From Erythrophleum ivorense (Eukaryota; Streptophyta; Magnoliopsida; Fabales; Fabaceae): 64,000 nucleotides of DNA. The stretch spans positions 3,431,501 to 3,495,500 of the forward strand of contig JAIUCV010000011.1 in the NCBI GenBank assembly GCA_026724425.1, in the 5' to 3' direction. Positions 36,610-48,027 of this stretch are shown here, piece after piece. The position numbers and the translations under genes were made by a program. Each line of letters starts with the position of its first letter. The first letter of the stretch is position 1. The notes below the pieces were generated by a model. The model was not told where the DNA came from. It saw only the letters and a list, made by a program, of their open reading frames with translations, and did no database searches.

Positions 36610-38583
36610 TCAAGGAACCACAGGCTTGTTGTCAAAGGCTTCTCTCGCTTCCAATAGATCAGGACAATATCTCTTTGAAAGAATTTCCACTTGCTCAGAA
36701 AATGACTTGTTCCCATGCTCTCCAACATGCCGGACCATTTGGTTCCATCGTTTTCTACATACATCACCAGACCTATGCCCAAGCAAATTGTCCCAGTCCA
36801 CCTCCTCCATGCAGCAGGCATCCAACATAAATAAAGCATTAAGCAGGCGATAGTCATCAGTATCAGTCCATTCACCTTCGGCAACCATAGGAGATGTTAA
36901 TTGTTCATACCACTTCAGGCAGCAAGACTGACTGGTTCTAGTTGCCAGCTTCTCACCGATTGCCTCCCAACATATATTATCCCGCAACATACCATGCTTT
37001 AATTTTCTATGGTCTTCTAAAGCCCTTAGGTGTAGATCAGTGTTTACAAAATCAAATAATTTTTGATACTCCTGTTGTAACCACCGTCCTCTGTTTGTAT
37101 TTCTTAATTTTATCCTTCGCCATGCATCCTTTACATGAAACCGATGTTTCCCCATTGCATCAGCCAACATTTTCCATTTAGCTCCATGATTTTCATGGAA
37201 CTTTCGTATAAATTCATACTCTTCAGAGGTCCACTTACGACTGTCATCCCTTTCAAACAAAACATGAGCACGATGATATACGCTTACATAAGGCCGTTGA
37301 GGTAAAGCTGATCCAATTTCCTTCCAACAAGATCTAACCTCTGGATGAGAACCGCAATGGAGAATCATATCTAGGCCATTATCACCCAACCCGTGAGACT
37401 CTATATAGCTGTAAACAGCCTCTTTAATCTTCTCATCTTCTTCTGGTGTAAACCTTTTCCCTCGCACTAAGCCATCATTGAAAACCTCCACTTCATCAGA
37501 AAAAGTTACTCGTTTATCTTCCTTGCTCTTCTCCTTCTTCTTCATCTTTTTCTTCTTCTTCTTCTTCTTCTTCTTCTTCTTCTTGCGTTGATCATCAACT
37601 TCAGTGGCAATAGCACGTTCATTAGCATCTCCCGTATTGATTTTTACCAAATGGGGCTCACCTTCATTACTTTCAGCTAAAACTGGATCGCCTCCATTGC
37701 TTTCGAATTCACTGTCTTCTATTCTTTTGTTTTCGTTGGTCAGTTTCTCCTTCTTCCTTATCTTCTTCCCTTGATCATCGTTGTCAATGACAACAGAATG
37801 CATCATCTTGACTCTGGCCAAAGATGATCCACCTTCATTGCTTTTGAACTTGGTATCCTCCGTTCCTTTGCTTTCGTTTCTGGATTTCAAAGTGGCAATT
37901 TCCTGCATTCCAGAAATTGAATCATCGCAATTTTTTCTTTTCTTTATTTTTCTTTCTTGCTTGTCATCCAAGAACTGCATTTCATTATCACCGGCAATGA
38001 TACTATTGATTATTTCATTGCTATCTCTTTCCTTCTTCCTTTTCTTTCTCTTGCTTTTATTGTCCTCTTCTGCCCCATTTCTCATAAATGTGTCATTCCC
38101 TTCATTGGACCAAGTTTGTCCCTTGGCTGCTATACCTTCATTGCTTTTGAACTTGGTATCCTCTGCTCCTTTGCTTTCATTTCTGGATTTCAAAGTGGCA
38201 ATTTCCTGCATTCCAGAAATTGAATCATCGCAATTTTTTCTTTTCTTTGTTTTTCTTTCTTGCTTGTCATCCAAGAACTGCATTTCATTATCACCGACAA
38301 TGATACTATTGATTATTTCATTGCCATCTCTTCCCTTCTTCCTTTTCTTTCTCTTACTTTTATTGTCCTCTTCTTCCCCATTTTTCATAAATGTGTCATT
38401 CCCTTCATTGAACACTTTATCAGTTCCACATTTGTTCTTTTTATCGTTATGCTTCCGTTTCTTTTCTATATTTGGCTCTACCTCAACACTATGTCCCAGA
38501 TCCTTTTCATCATTCACTCGCACATCCATAAAGTCCTTGCTTCTGTCAAACTTAGATCTTTTCTTTCTGACTTTCTCATCCAT
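36610..38583 (-). CDS. Lysine-rich multi-Myb DNA-binding protein (REB1/TTF1/DMTF1-like)
   Basis: One uninterrupted 657-codon frame from ATG to TGA. The first about 370 residues are highly charged, with KKR-rich clusters that look like nuclear/nucleolar signals, a 92-residue duplicated segment (residues 59-150 and 160-251) and a 13-lysine run (about 334-346). From about 376 onward there are several Myb/SANT-type helices: FTPEEDEKIKEAVYSYI, RKWTSEEYEFIRKFHENHG with WKMLADAMGKHRFHVKDAWRRI, a further repeat around WEAIGEKLATRTSQSCCLKW, and GEWTDTDDYRLLNAL with RSGDVCRKRWNQMVRH. Fungal Reb1 and animal TTF-I with this architecture bind rDNA terminators for RNA polymerase I; a comparable role here is inference by family. 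Expression from a leader exon is suggested by splice sites at 38636-38946. Confidence 0.9.
   Translation of the reverse strand: MDEKVRKKRSKFDRSKDFMDVRVNDEKDLGHSVEVEPNIEKKRKHNDKKNKCGTDKVFNEGNDTFMKNGEEEDNKSKRKKRKKGRDGNEIINSIIVGDNEMQFLDDKQERKTKKRKNCDDSISGMQEIATLKSRNESKGAEDTKFKSNEGIAAKGQTWSNEGNDTFMRNGAEEDNKSKRKKRKKERDSNEIINSIIAGDNEMQFLDDKQERKIKKRKNCDDSISGMQEIATLKSRNESKGTEDTKFKSNEGGSSLARVKMMHSVVIDNDDQGKKIRKKEKLTNENKRIEDSEFESNGGDPVLAESNEGEPHLVKINTGDANERAIATEVDDQRKKKKKKKKKKKKKMKKKEKSKEDKRVTFSDEVEVFNDGLVRGKRFTPEEDEKIKEAVYSYIESHGLGDNGLDMILHCGSHPEVRSCWKEIGSALPQRPYVSVYHRAHVLFERDDSRKWTSEEYEFIRKFHENHGAKWKMLADAMGKHRFHVKDAWRRIKLRNTNRGRWLQQEYQKLFDFVNTDLHLRALEDHRKLKHGMLRDNICWEAIGEKLATRTSQSCCLKWYEQLTSPMVAEGEWTDTDDYRLLNALFMLDACCMEEVDWDNLLGHRSGDVCRKRWNQMVRHVGEHGNKSFSEQVEILSKRYCPDLLEAREAFDNKPVVP
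37831..38409 (-). repeat. In-frame 303-bp-period duplication inside the REB1-like gene
   Basis: Copy 1 (38134-38409) and copy 2 (37831-38106) encode nearly the same 92 residues, from NEGNDTFM to DTKFKSNEG, differing at a handful of positions. Period 303 nt (101 codons), so the frame is kept. Confidence 0.93.
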
Positions 38584-38635
38584 GCGATTAGTATTATTAC
38601 GCCGAACTTAATACAGGTTATACCCCAATGCAAAG

Positions 38636-38946
38636 CTGAAAACAAGAAAAAGGAAATACAGAGATAAATTACAGTATCAGCAAAGGAGATCATAGCTACT
38701 AGTTAGCCACTTAACAAAATCAAATTCCGGGCTTATGATTGTCAAAAGATATACAGTCATGAAACAAATCAAAAGGAGAAGCACGTTCAAACCAAACATT
38801 GTGTCAACACAAATTAAAATATTAAAAAAAAAACAATTTTCTTTGCAATCCAATACTAAAATTGTTTAGATGTAGCATGACGAAGAAGAAATTGCAAAAT
38901 TGAAAACTTCACAGCATCGGTATTGTCACGTAGTTCCAGAACTTAC
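38636..38946 (-). other. Probable 5'-UTR intron of the REB1-like gene
   Basis: On the minus strand a strong donor (TTTTG|GTAAGT at 38947/38946) and acceptor (TTTTCAG at 38636) flank a 311-bp interval that ends about 50 bp before the ATG. The leader exon would run about 39060-38947. Inferred from splice signals only. Confidence 0.45.
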
Positions 38947-39275
38947 CAAAACAGGTAGCGATACGTTTTGACTCCACAAGGGCGCAGACTGCGAAAATTG
39001 TTGCCACCGGGTAATTCGCTTCCCAGCGCCAAGGCAAGCCCTAGTAAGAGGCTGGAAGAGCGACAAAATCGTCTTTGCCCAAAAAAAAAAAACAACAAAA
39101 TATTCCTGGAACTTTGGGCTACAATTAGGTTTACGCAGGCATACCAGGCCCTTTCTTACTTTTTTTTTTATTCTTATTTAATAAATAGAGAATAAAAGTA
39201 TGCAGACCTTATATTCTATATCAGTCTCTCTCAGGCTTTATAAAAAAACTTAGAACTTAATTATATGGTTAATAT

Positions 39276-39881
39276 TTGGATTCTTATTTATTGACGTTTC
39301 ATAAAATATTTTACTTTTATATATCTAGTTTGATGTATTTAAATAAATTTTATTATATCCTAGTGAAATTCATTTATGTTAAATATCAATCCCGAAAATA
39401 TCATGCAATGATAAACACAGGAACAAATATTACAATAGTAAAATATAATATATTACCATCAAAATTATGAATGAAAGAAAAACCTATTAGGATGAATAGT
39501 GCAGGACAAGAAATCCATTATATAGAATTATCTGCTAAAAATATACCAATACAAATAGGCGAATATGAATTAAAAATCTTAATATTATACCAATATAATG
39601 AAACCATACCAGATATAATAATAGGAATTAACTTTTTAGAACAATATATGCCTTTACATTTCACCCAAAAAGCCTTAATATTAACTACTTGTAAACATCA
39701 AGCATGGGCCATTAGAATTACTAATCGTTATAATCGAACTGATACTATATTTAGGAAGAAGAAATATAATAATAAAATTCAATTTATCCATAATAATAAA
39801 CCAATTGAAACTGAAGCTAAAAGATCAATATCTCATATCGAAGGAAATAAAATCATTGAACAAAGATTACTTGAAAATTAG
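39276..39881 (+). pseudogene. Caulimovirid protease-region remnant
   Basis: Two adjacent frames in the same phase, separated by a stop at 39468-39470. The aspartic-protease motif around 39408-39425 reads N-T-G where a catalytic D-T-G is expected. A downstream IIIGINFLEQY stretch matches the second conserved retroviral-type protease strand. No longer functional. Confidence 0.7.
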
Positions 39882-39898
39882 AGTGATAACCTTTTAGC

Positions 39899-40271
39899 TC
39901 ATTAGAAAAAATCAAAATTATATGCCAAAATAGAATTATTAAACTATAGTAAGAAAATAAGTTGTAAACCTTATCCATGGACAGAACATGATAAACAAAA
40001 ATTTATTATGCATATAACTAAAATGAAACAATATGACTTAATTCGAGAAAGTAGATCAAATTATTGTTTACTAGCAATTATAGTAATGGGACATGCCGAA
40101 ATCGAAAGAAATAAATCTCGAATGGTTATAAATTATAAAAAATTAAATGACTTAACAATTAGGAATCGATATCCAATTCCCAAAATAGACTTATTATTAA
40201 ATCTAGTTAGAGGAAAACACATCTTCAATAAATTTGATTGTAAGTCAAGCTTTTTTCAGAGTAAATTATAA
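39899..40271 (+). pseudogene. Caulimovirid reverse transcriptase remnant, truncated
   Basis: Shows the N-terminal RT blocks: KPYPWTEHD, RMVINYKKLND, RYPIPKIDLLLN and IFNKFDCKSSF (first palm Asp). It ends at a stop at 40269-40271, before the fingers/palm region that would hold the second catalytic motif. No RNase H follows. Confidence 0.8.
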
Positions 40272-40403
40272 GAAAGTAGTAATAGTAATAATAATAGTCA
40301 ATATGAAACTAGTCAATATGAAAATGAATATGAAGAATTTTAAGAAAATAGGAACCCAATAAAAAAAATTATTGAAAAAAGAATGTTGTTTAATCAAAAA
40401 TAG

Positions 40404-40916
40404 TATAATAAAACTCGAAACAAGGAATTAGATCTAACCACTAATGATCTTACCAGAAATAGCATTATACAACAAATAAGAAAATTTATTAAAGCAAAGA
40501 AAAAAGAAAAATCTACATGTGTAGTAATCAAAGAGAAACACCCAATAGAAGCAACCCTAACTGAAGAAATCTTAAGAATACCTTTAATAGATAAAACGCT
40601 CATAAAACACGAAATTCAAAAATTAGATATTAAAGATGAAGTAACTAAAATTTACATACCAGGAGTACAATTATTAATCAAAGCTTATTTTAAAGCAGGA
40701 ATAGATACACCAATAGAATTGTTAATTACTGATAATAGAATTATAGATAATGTTCCAAATAGTATATTTGGAACCTTAAATGAAAACTTAATATATCAAA
40801 AATTAAAATTAACAGTTAACACCAATTTTGCAATCTCTATGACAGAAACAAATATGAATCGAACTTTAGTCATTTATCATAAATTACAAGGAATAAAAAT
40901 ACTTCTAGGAAGTTGA
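40404..40916 (+). pseudogene. Caulimovirid movement-protein (30K superfamily) core remnant
   Basis: A 170-codon frame without an ATG near its start, ending at TGA 40914-40916. Recognised by the IYIPGVQLLIKAYF strand, the conserved Asp in GIDTPIELLITDNRI, and the closing NRTLVIYHKLQG block. Movement proteins widen plasmodesmata for cell-to-cell spread; this fragment lacks both ends. In caulimovirid genomes it normally lies upstream of protease and RT, so finding it after RT indicates permutation or rearrangement. Confidence 0.72.
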
Positions 40917-41536
40917 ATAATCAATATAACCAATATGGTAGGACTAGTATTTTCAAAACTTATAAACGAAATTTAGGAAATATTACAATCTCATAAAATA
41001 TTTTACTTTTATATATTTAGTTTGATGTAAATACATAATAACATTTTTGTTTAATATGATATAGATAATAGCTAATATAAATAAATAAATATATATATAT
41101 TCCATAAAAGTATTTTCTAGTAGCCCAAAGTTCCAGGAATATTTTGTTGTTGTTGTTTTTTTTTTTGTTTTTAAACCTTGCTAACTAGAAAAACCGAGGT
41201 CTCAATAAAAAGAAAATTACACAAAAAAAGTATTTAATACTTTTATGGAATATATTTATATTAGCTATTATCTATATCATATTAAACAAAAATGTTATTA
41301 TGTATTTACATCAAACTAAATATATAAAAGTAAAATATTTTATGAAACGTCAATACATAAGAATCCAAATATTAACCATATAATTAAGTTCTAAGTTTTT
41401 TTATAAAGCCTGAGAGGGACTGATATAGAATATAAGGTCTACATACTTTTATTCTCTCTTTATTAAATATTTAACCCCACATTTTGTGTTTTTTTATTTT
41501 ATAAAAAATTTTACAATAAAAAATTTTGAAGGATTT

Positions 41537-41676
41537 GTACAATTTCTCAATTCATTTGATATTATGAAAAATTAATATGAATAAAATTAACATACACATA
41601 TATATCGTACAATTTCTCAATTCATTTGATATTATGAAAAATTAATATGAATAAAATTAACATACACACACATATA
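41537..41676. repeat. Two-copy 70-bp tandem duplication
   Basis: The unit starting GTACAATTTCTCAATTCATT occurs at 41537 and again at 41607, almost identical, followed by a CA/TA-rich tail. Non-coding. Confidence 0.92.
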
Positions 41677-43200
41677 TATATATAAGGTACAAGGTATTGA
41701 AAATTATGAGTGAGACAAAACATTATAAGAATCAAACTCTTTTTAATATAAGTTTTGTCGGCATTAAAAGTATGGCAACCAAAAAAAAAAAATAGAAGAA
41801 AGTTTAACTTAATCTAATAATTTTATAGTACTTAATTCTTATAATGAGATATAATAATTTTTTTAAACTAAAAAAAGAAACATGGGCTATTTGTAATCGT
41901 TAGTGTACATTGTATATGTTCGAGATGGATTACTATTTTCGACAATAGTAGTTGATTGTGAGGATTTTATGTTTGTATTTTAGGATTTATATCTTTATAT
42001 ATTTAGGGATTAGCACCAACAATCACTTAATCTTAAAAATGTATGATGTTTCTTTTGTTAAGTAAGTCTTAGCAATATAATAAGATTAATATGCTTACAA
42101 CACTTCAATAATAAGTTTGTTTGGTATAATTGTGGATTTTTATTTACTATGAAATAATTTTTCTTTAAATAGAGTTTCACAAAAATTATTGTGAAAGGAA
42201 ATCATTTTATGGTTGACAAAATTATTTGATAAATATCTTTTTTTTGACATTATTATGTTTGACAAATCTGTTTAAAAGATATTTTTTAGTGTCAAATTAC
42301 TAAAAAAATGTATAAATTTAAGTGATAGTGGAGGTTAGATAGTAATTAATGATTTTGAATAATTTTTTTTGTTTTCTTAAATTCTTCTATTTTATACGAT
42401 AAGTTATAATTTTCTACTTTTTCTTACAACAAAAATTACTTCCATAATCATTCAAAAGTAATTTATTTAATATAACAGCATGGCTAAACACTTTAATTTT
42501 TTAAAAAATAAATATATTTTTAGAGAAATAAGCAACTTACCCCCTTTCAAAGTGAGGGCAAACAAATTATGTGGAAAAATATTGCTTGAACCAAAGTTAA
42601 CAGGCTTCTTCATCATTTATCTAAAAAATTCTGGGTCTCATTGATAAAATAATAAAATAAAATAAAAAACCAACTGCAAATAGTAGTTTGGGCAAATATC
42701 ATTCTGTGATGAAACAAAAATTACAGCCTATCTTGTAAAAAAAAAAAATTACGGCCCATCATAACATCATGTAAAATTAACTATGTTACGACAAAAACAA
42801 TTTGCTTTTTGGTTCCTAAAATTGTGCTAGATATATGCATAATGCGTTGAAACCACAATTCAAGTTGGTCATAATTATTACTGTAATTGTTAACAAAATC
42901 TAAACAAAATTTGGTCCAACAGTGCTCTAACCTATTGGGAAAAGGGAATATAGTGACCTTGTTTTTGGACATACTGTGATAACTGACAAGTGAGTGCCTA
43001 GAAAGATCTCCCGTGCGAGGCCGAACCCAACAGGTTTTTCCAAAGGGGACTCATGGTTCTGGAATAGAAGGAATCTTCTGGATACTACTGGGTCGTCCCG
43101 TTAAAGCTAGCGTTTGCTAAACCCTAGCTATCATCCTCCTTTACTGTTGAGCGGTAACACCTTATCCGCCAGCTACCAGAGTTACATTCCCAGTAGTAAA
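41677..43200. other. Intergenic DNA upstream of CPN60B
   Basis: AT-rich to about 42960, then a sharp shift to a more GC-balanced promoter/leader region (about 42960-43200) before the ATG. No other gene seen. Confidence 0.5.
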
Positions 43201-46200
43201 ATGGCCTCATCCAACGCTGTCTCCTCCGCCTCCATGCTGGGCTCTCCCAAACAGGTATAATTATCGACTATCTCAACCTCTCTCTTCGCTCCTCTGTTTC
43301 TATTTGTTAACTAAGGAAACGAGTATCTCCATTTCCCTTTGTAAGTGGGCTTTTAAGCTGTTTCAAATGTTTGCATCTCGTACTTAACTCAATTACTTAG
43401 TCAACATGAGCTGAATCTGCTATTCTCTGGTAAAGAATGAAGAGTATGTTGACTTTGAGCTGGAATTTATTTGTATTTTGATTATTTTTATGCGATTGAA
43501 AACGGGTTCAATTTATATGTTACGAGCTTGTATTTTATTTTAATGTCTCTGGGTAAATTTTTCAGTTTGTGGATGATGATTAGCTTTGGTTACTTTATCT
43601 TATAGTAAATCTCAATGATTACGTGAAACGGTGTGAGTGCAGAGTTTGAGTAGGAAGGTTCACCAGCAGCCAAATGGTTGGATAAATTATAGGCAACCGA
43701 GCAGCAAGTTTGTGGTAAAAGCTTCTGCGAAAGAGATTGCCTTTGACCAGAATTCCCGGAAAGCTATTCAGGCCGGCATTGATAAGCTTGCTGATGCTGT
43801 TGGACTTACACTTGGACCCAGGGGTTAGCTTTTGTTCTTCTGTTGCTGTTATTCTGAATAAAAATTTAGTTGGGATCTTGAAAATGATATTAGGGCATAG
43901 AGTTGGACTATTCTTGCTTTGCATATCTGTTCCTGCTCCTCTTGGTTACCATAGAATTGTAGTTGATTTTATGAGGTCAGGTTAACCGCACTGGTCTTGT
44001 TCTGCAATGTTTGCTCGAGGTAAAATGCATTTGTCTCATTTTTGCAGGTGCTACAGATTTATTGTCTACTTGTATATTCTGCTAAGTGATCTTAAACACT
44101 TAGATAGCGCTTACTATTACTGCAAGGTATATTTTTGGAAAAATAATTTGATGAATGAGGAGTAATATATGTCTTTTGTATTTTACAGGGAGAAATGTTG
44201 TTTTAGATGAATTTGGAAATCCTAAAGTAGTCAATGATGGGGTGACTATTGCCCGAGCTATTGAACTAGCTGATGCCAAGGAAAATGCTGGTGCAGCTCT
44301 GATTAGGGAGGTATATAATTTATTTGTTTTCTTTTAATCTTCTCCCTCTTTTCTCCATTAGAAAACCAAAAAAAAAAATAATGGAAAGGAAAATTTTCCT
44401 GCGAGCTTCCTTTTACTATTAAAGAGTGCACCTAATTGTATACTGATGTTCTGAGATTATGCAATAAAGGTTGCTAGTAAAACTAATGACTCTGCGGGTG
44501 ACGGGACAACAACGGCAGCTATTCTTGCTCGAGAAATAATTAAGCTGGGACTTCTCAGTGTGACCTCTGGTGCCAATCCTGTGTCAATCAAAAGAGGAAT
44601 TGATAAGACTGTACAGGGTTTGGTAGAGGAGCTAAACAACAAGGCGAGGGCTGTTAAAGGCCGAGATGATATTAAAGGTATTACTTGGTTGTCCCTTTAG
44701 TTGTTTTTGTTGTGGTAGAATAATTTCTGGTTGGCTATGTTAATAATTGACTGTTATGTTTACAGCTGTTGCTTCTATTTCTGCTGGAAATGATGAACTG
44801 ATTGGAACGATGATTGCGAATGCTATCGACAAGGTTGGACCTGATGGTGTTTTATCCATTGAGTCATCATCCTCATTTGAGACAACAGTTGAAGTTGAAG
44901 AAGGAACAGAGGTATGACTTCCTCTAAAGGGTTAACGAGATTAGAGTGATTTATCAGTTTCTTCTTTTCTCCAGAGGACTAAGATGATGGATCAATGGAA
45001 AAAGATTTGTTCTCCTGGTTCGTATTCTAATTATCACTGTGTATCTTGTTCTCTTCCTTGTGATCTGCAGATTGATAGAGGATATATCTCCCCTCAATTT
45101 GTTACAAACCTTGAGAAGTCTATTGTTGAATTTGAGAATGCTAGAGTGTTGGTCACAGATCAGAAAATTTCAGCAGTAAAAGAGATAATACCTCTCTTAG
45201 AGAAAACCACTCAATTGAGAGTTCCTTTGCTCATTGTTGCTGAAGATGTCACTGGGGAGGCTTTGGCTACTCTTGTTGTGAACAAGTTGCATGGTATCCT
45301 TAATGTTGCTGCCATCAAAGCTCCTGGCTTTGGCGAGCGGCGAAAGGCCCTCCTTCAGGACATTGCTATATTGACAGGTATGTAGAATATCCATTTATTC
45401 AAGTGTCTGGGTAGATATTGAGAATATATAATATTCCCGGTGAAAGTTAAATGAAAAGAAACTTGCAATCTGCTGTATTGTATTCTGAAACCATACTTGT
45501 TCTGTAGTGAATTGTGAGGGTCAGTGACCTAAATAATTTCTTCCTTTGATCACTATTTTGAGATAGCTAAGTTAAATTGAAGAGGATGTTGTCAATTGTC
45601 AACTGTTTTGGTGAGGCTTAAACTCTTCCAAATCTATAACTCTATATGATGAAATGGTATGGCTGCCACAGTCATGGACTTATTGCTTGCTACATTTCAT
45701 ACCAGGGAAATTTTCCTTCACTTAATTTATCTGGTGGGATACTTAGTTGACATTCATAAAAAGTATCTAATGAATTATGAGTTCAATACATCCTATTTAG
45801 CAGAAAGACGGATATTCCTTAGGAACTGGACGATCCTATTTGGTCAAATACCTAGCAGCAAACTTCACTTAATTTATCTGGTGGGAGATAATTATATATC
45901 TTTGGATTATCATTACAATAGTTGGTCTTTTAGGTCATAATTTGATTCTTTGCTCTGGCTGATGACTTTTGTTATTTTAAACTGTCAGGTGCTGAGTTTC
46001 AAGCCAGTGATCTGGGCCTACTTATTGAAAATACCTCAGTTGAGCAGCTTGGTTTGGCTCGGAAATTGACCATTACCAAGGATTCAACCACTATCATTGC
46101 TGATGCTGCCTCAAAGGATGAGTTGCAAGCCAGAGTTGCACAGTTAAAGAAGGAATTGGTGGAAACAGACTCAGTCTATGACTCAGAGAAACTTGCAGAG

Positions 46201-47065
46201 AGGATTGCTAAATTGTCTGGTGGGGTTGCTGTTATTAAGGTTGGTGCTGCTACAGAGACTGAGCTTGAGGATCGAAAGCTTCGAATTGAGGATGCTAAGA
46301 ATGCAACTTTTGCTGCCATTGAGGAAGGGATTGTACCTGGTGGAGGAACTGCATTGGTTCATCTCTCAACTCACGTGCCAGCAATCAAGGACAAACTTGA
46401 AGATGCCGAAGAGCGGCTAGGAGCTGACATTGTGCAAAAGGTGAGGATGCCGTCTAATTTATATATTCTTCTGATAGAAGTCTGGTATATCACCACTTCA
46501 CCTTAGCGAATGATATCTGCTGACGTGCTTCTGAGAATCCATCAAGTTTCCTCTTAGTCTGCTTCAAGCGGCTAGTTGATCTGGGTACATAAAAAAGACA
46601 TAAATAGCATATTGAATATGAAGTGGGAAAAAAATTGTCATTACTTACATGACTTTAGATATATATGCTGCATTTCGTTGAAGGTATATGTAATTTTGCT
46701 TTTTCTTATAATATGGTAAAATAACACCCTGAAAAAGCAGTGCTGATTCTTATTCATGTATTCATGTCAACATGTAGGCACTGGTGGCACCTGCGGCATT
46801 GATTGCTCAAAATGCTGGAATTGAAGGTGAAGTTGTTGTAGAGAAAATAAAGAATAGCGAATGGGAGATCGGCTACAATGCTATGACAGACAAGTATGAG
46901 AATTTGGTGGAGGCTGGAGTTATTGACCCAGCTAAGGTAACAAGGTGTGCTTTGCAGAATGCTGCTTCAGTTGCTGGAGTGGTGTTGACCACGCAAGCCA
47001 TTGTGGTGGAAAAGCCTAAGCCCAAGGCGCCTGCAGCTGCTCCTCCACAAGGGCTTACCGTTTAA
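43201..47065 (+). CDS. CPN60B: Plastid chaperonin-60 subunit beta (RuBisCO-binding protein beta)
   Basis: Eight exons with GT-AG borders and unbroken frame: 43201-43254, 43643-43823, 44189-44310, 44470-44677, 44766-44911, 45071-45377, 45989-46440, 46778-47065. The product is 585 aa, about the usual size. A Ser-rich N-terminus reaching about VVKAS (residues 42-46) is the chloroplast transit peptide. The group I chaperonin body follows: TLGPRGRNVVL and the ATP-binding GDGTTTA (about 129-135), the apical-domain AEDVTGEALATLVVNKL, KAPGFGERRK, and the returning equatorial/intermediate region EEGIVPGGGTALVH. In the stroma, alpha and beta subunits form the double-ring folding machine that acts with Cpn20/Cpn10 on RuBisCO large subunit and other proteins. 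The first ATG gives the expected transit peptide. No lesion seen; several gene copies per plant are common. Confidence 0.95.
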
Positions 47066-48019
47066 TAGGTTACTCTGTTCGGGGTTCGGCAAAGAACAGT
47101 TTTGTTTAGAAAATTTAAAGATCTCGCGAGCTGTAATGTCTGTTTCGTATAGCCAACACGATCATTGTTAAACTAAAAAATTATAATGCGGTAAAACGAT
47201 AGCTTTTGGTGCCTTAGTTGTTACGCAGAAGCTTTGCCTAAACATTGCATTTGCATTTGTGATATTGTTCGTCTTAAGTTCATTGATATAAATTTTTGGA
47301 AGAGCCATACTGAAAATAATTAGTTTATGAGCCTGCAGAGCTCAAAATTATAGAAGACTTGCGTTAGAATCAGGGATTCAGTCTCATACTTTTGCAACTG
47401 GACCCGTGACTGCGATGCAAGTGGATCCATAACTGTGATGAACCAGGAGAGAAGTGCAACTTGATGCCCAACCCTTTTTTCCCAACACAAAAAATAAAAT
47501 AAGAGAAGATTGGATTTGAGATTTTAGTTGATCTGAAAAAAGTATGGTTGGTTGAGTATGTCGATCTTACTATCAGGTTGCAAGCAAGTTTGTCAAGGTT
47601 TAACGGCATGAAAGAAACGGGAAGCAGAAACAAGAACGAGGGTGGAATATCTAGAAGTTGTGTCTTTCCTTAGTTATAACCTCCTGAGAGATGATCTCGG
47701 ATATGTGAGCTTAGTTATTCAAAAACAAACTGCGCGCTGATGCAGGTAAACTCGAAACCAGTAGTAACTTTTTCGCTGAAACAAACCAGTGGTAAGTACG
47801 AGAAACGAGTAAACCATCATAAGAGAACGGTGAAGGAATGTCTTGTTATTGCAGTCTTTTAACAGTTTGTCTACTAGCCTAGATTAAGACTACTAATTTG
47901 AAAATTCTGCCTACCGGTACTTAGTTCCTTTCGCTGCTCAATTTATGTAAAAGTGCACATCATACATTTATTTACTTAATTCCCTTCCTTTCTCAAATTA
48001 TGTAAAACAACACTTTACA
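47066..48019. other. 3' flank of CPN60B
   Basis: Presumed 3' UTR in the first about 150-200 bp, then intergenic DNA. A loose duplication (CAATTTATGTAAAA... and CAAATTATGTAAAA..., about 47940-48015) is present. No gene seen. Confidence 0.45.
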
Positions 48020-48027
48020 CGTTTATC

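Larger units (their letters stand above)
39122..41120 (+). mobile_element. Endogenous caulimovirid (plant pararetrovirus) fragment, decayed
   Basis: An AT-rich block with protease, reverse-transcriptase and movement-protein traces on the plus strand in that order, flanked by non-coding sequence that is repeated in inverted form to the right. The combination of a 30K-type movement protein with an RT of this type is diagnostic of Caulimoviridae. The very AT-rich composition resembles florendovirus- or petuvirus-like endogenous copies, but the genus is a guess. The coat-protein region, most of RT and RNase H are absent and the order is circularly permuted, so it is a non-functional relic. Confidence 0.8.
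39187..41458. repeat. Inverted copies of viral intergenic and host-flank sequence
   Basis: Three pairings were read by eye. 39187-39337 pairs in reverse complement with 41307-41458. 40992-41114 pairs with 41236-41343. The short flank 39081-39121 (containing TATTCCTGGAACTTTGGGCT) pairs with 41121-41162. The right-hand block 41236-41458 thus carries the two outer pieces joined as one continuous stretch in reverse. It includes CTTTATAAAAAAAC, a TATA-like motif possibly from the viral promoter. Confidence 0.85.

Noticed and set aside
37531..37584. CTT microsatellite as a separate repeat locus
   Set aside because: It encodes the lysine run of the REB1-like protein and is described there.
37781..38611. 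Long plus-strand open frame opposite the REB1-like gene
   Set aside because: It is the antisense shadow of a lysine-rich coding region (complement of AAG/AAA gives Leu/Phe/Ser), not a separate membrane protein.
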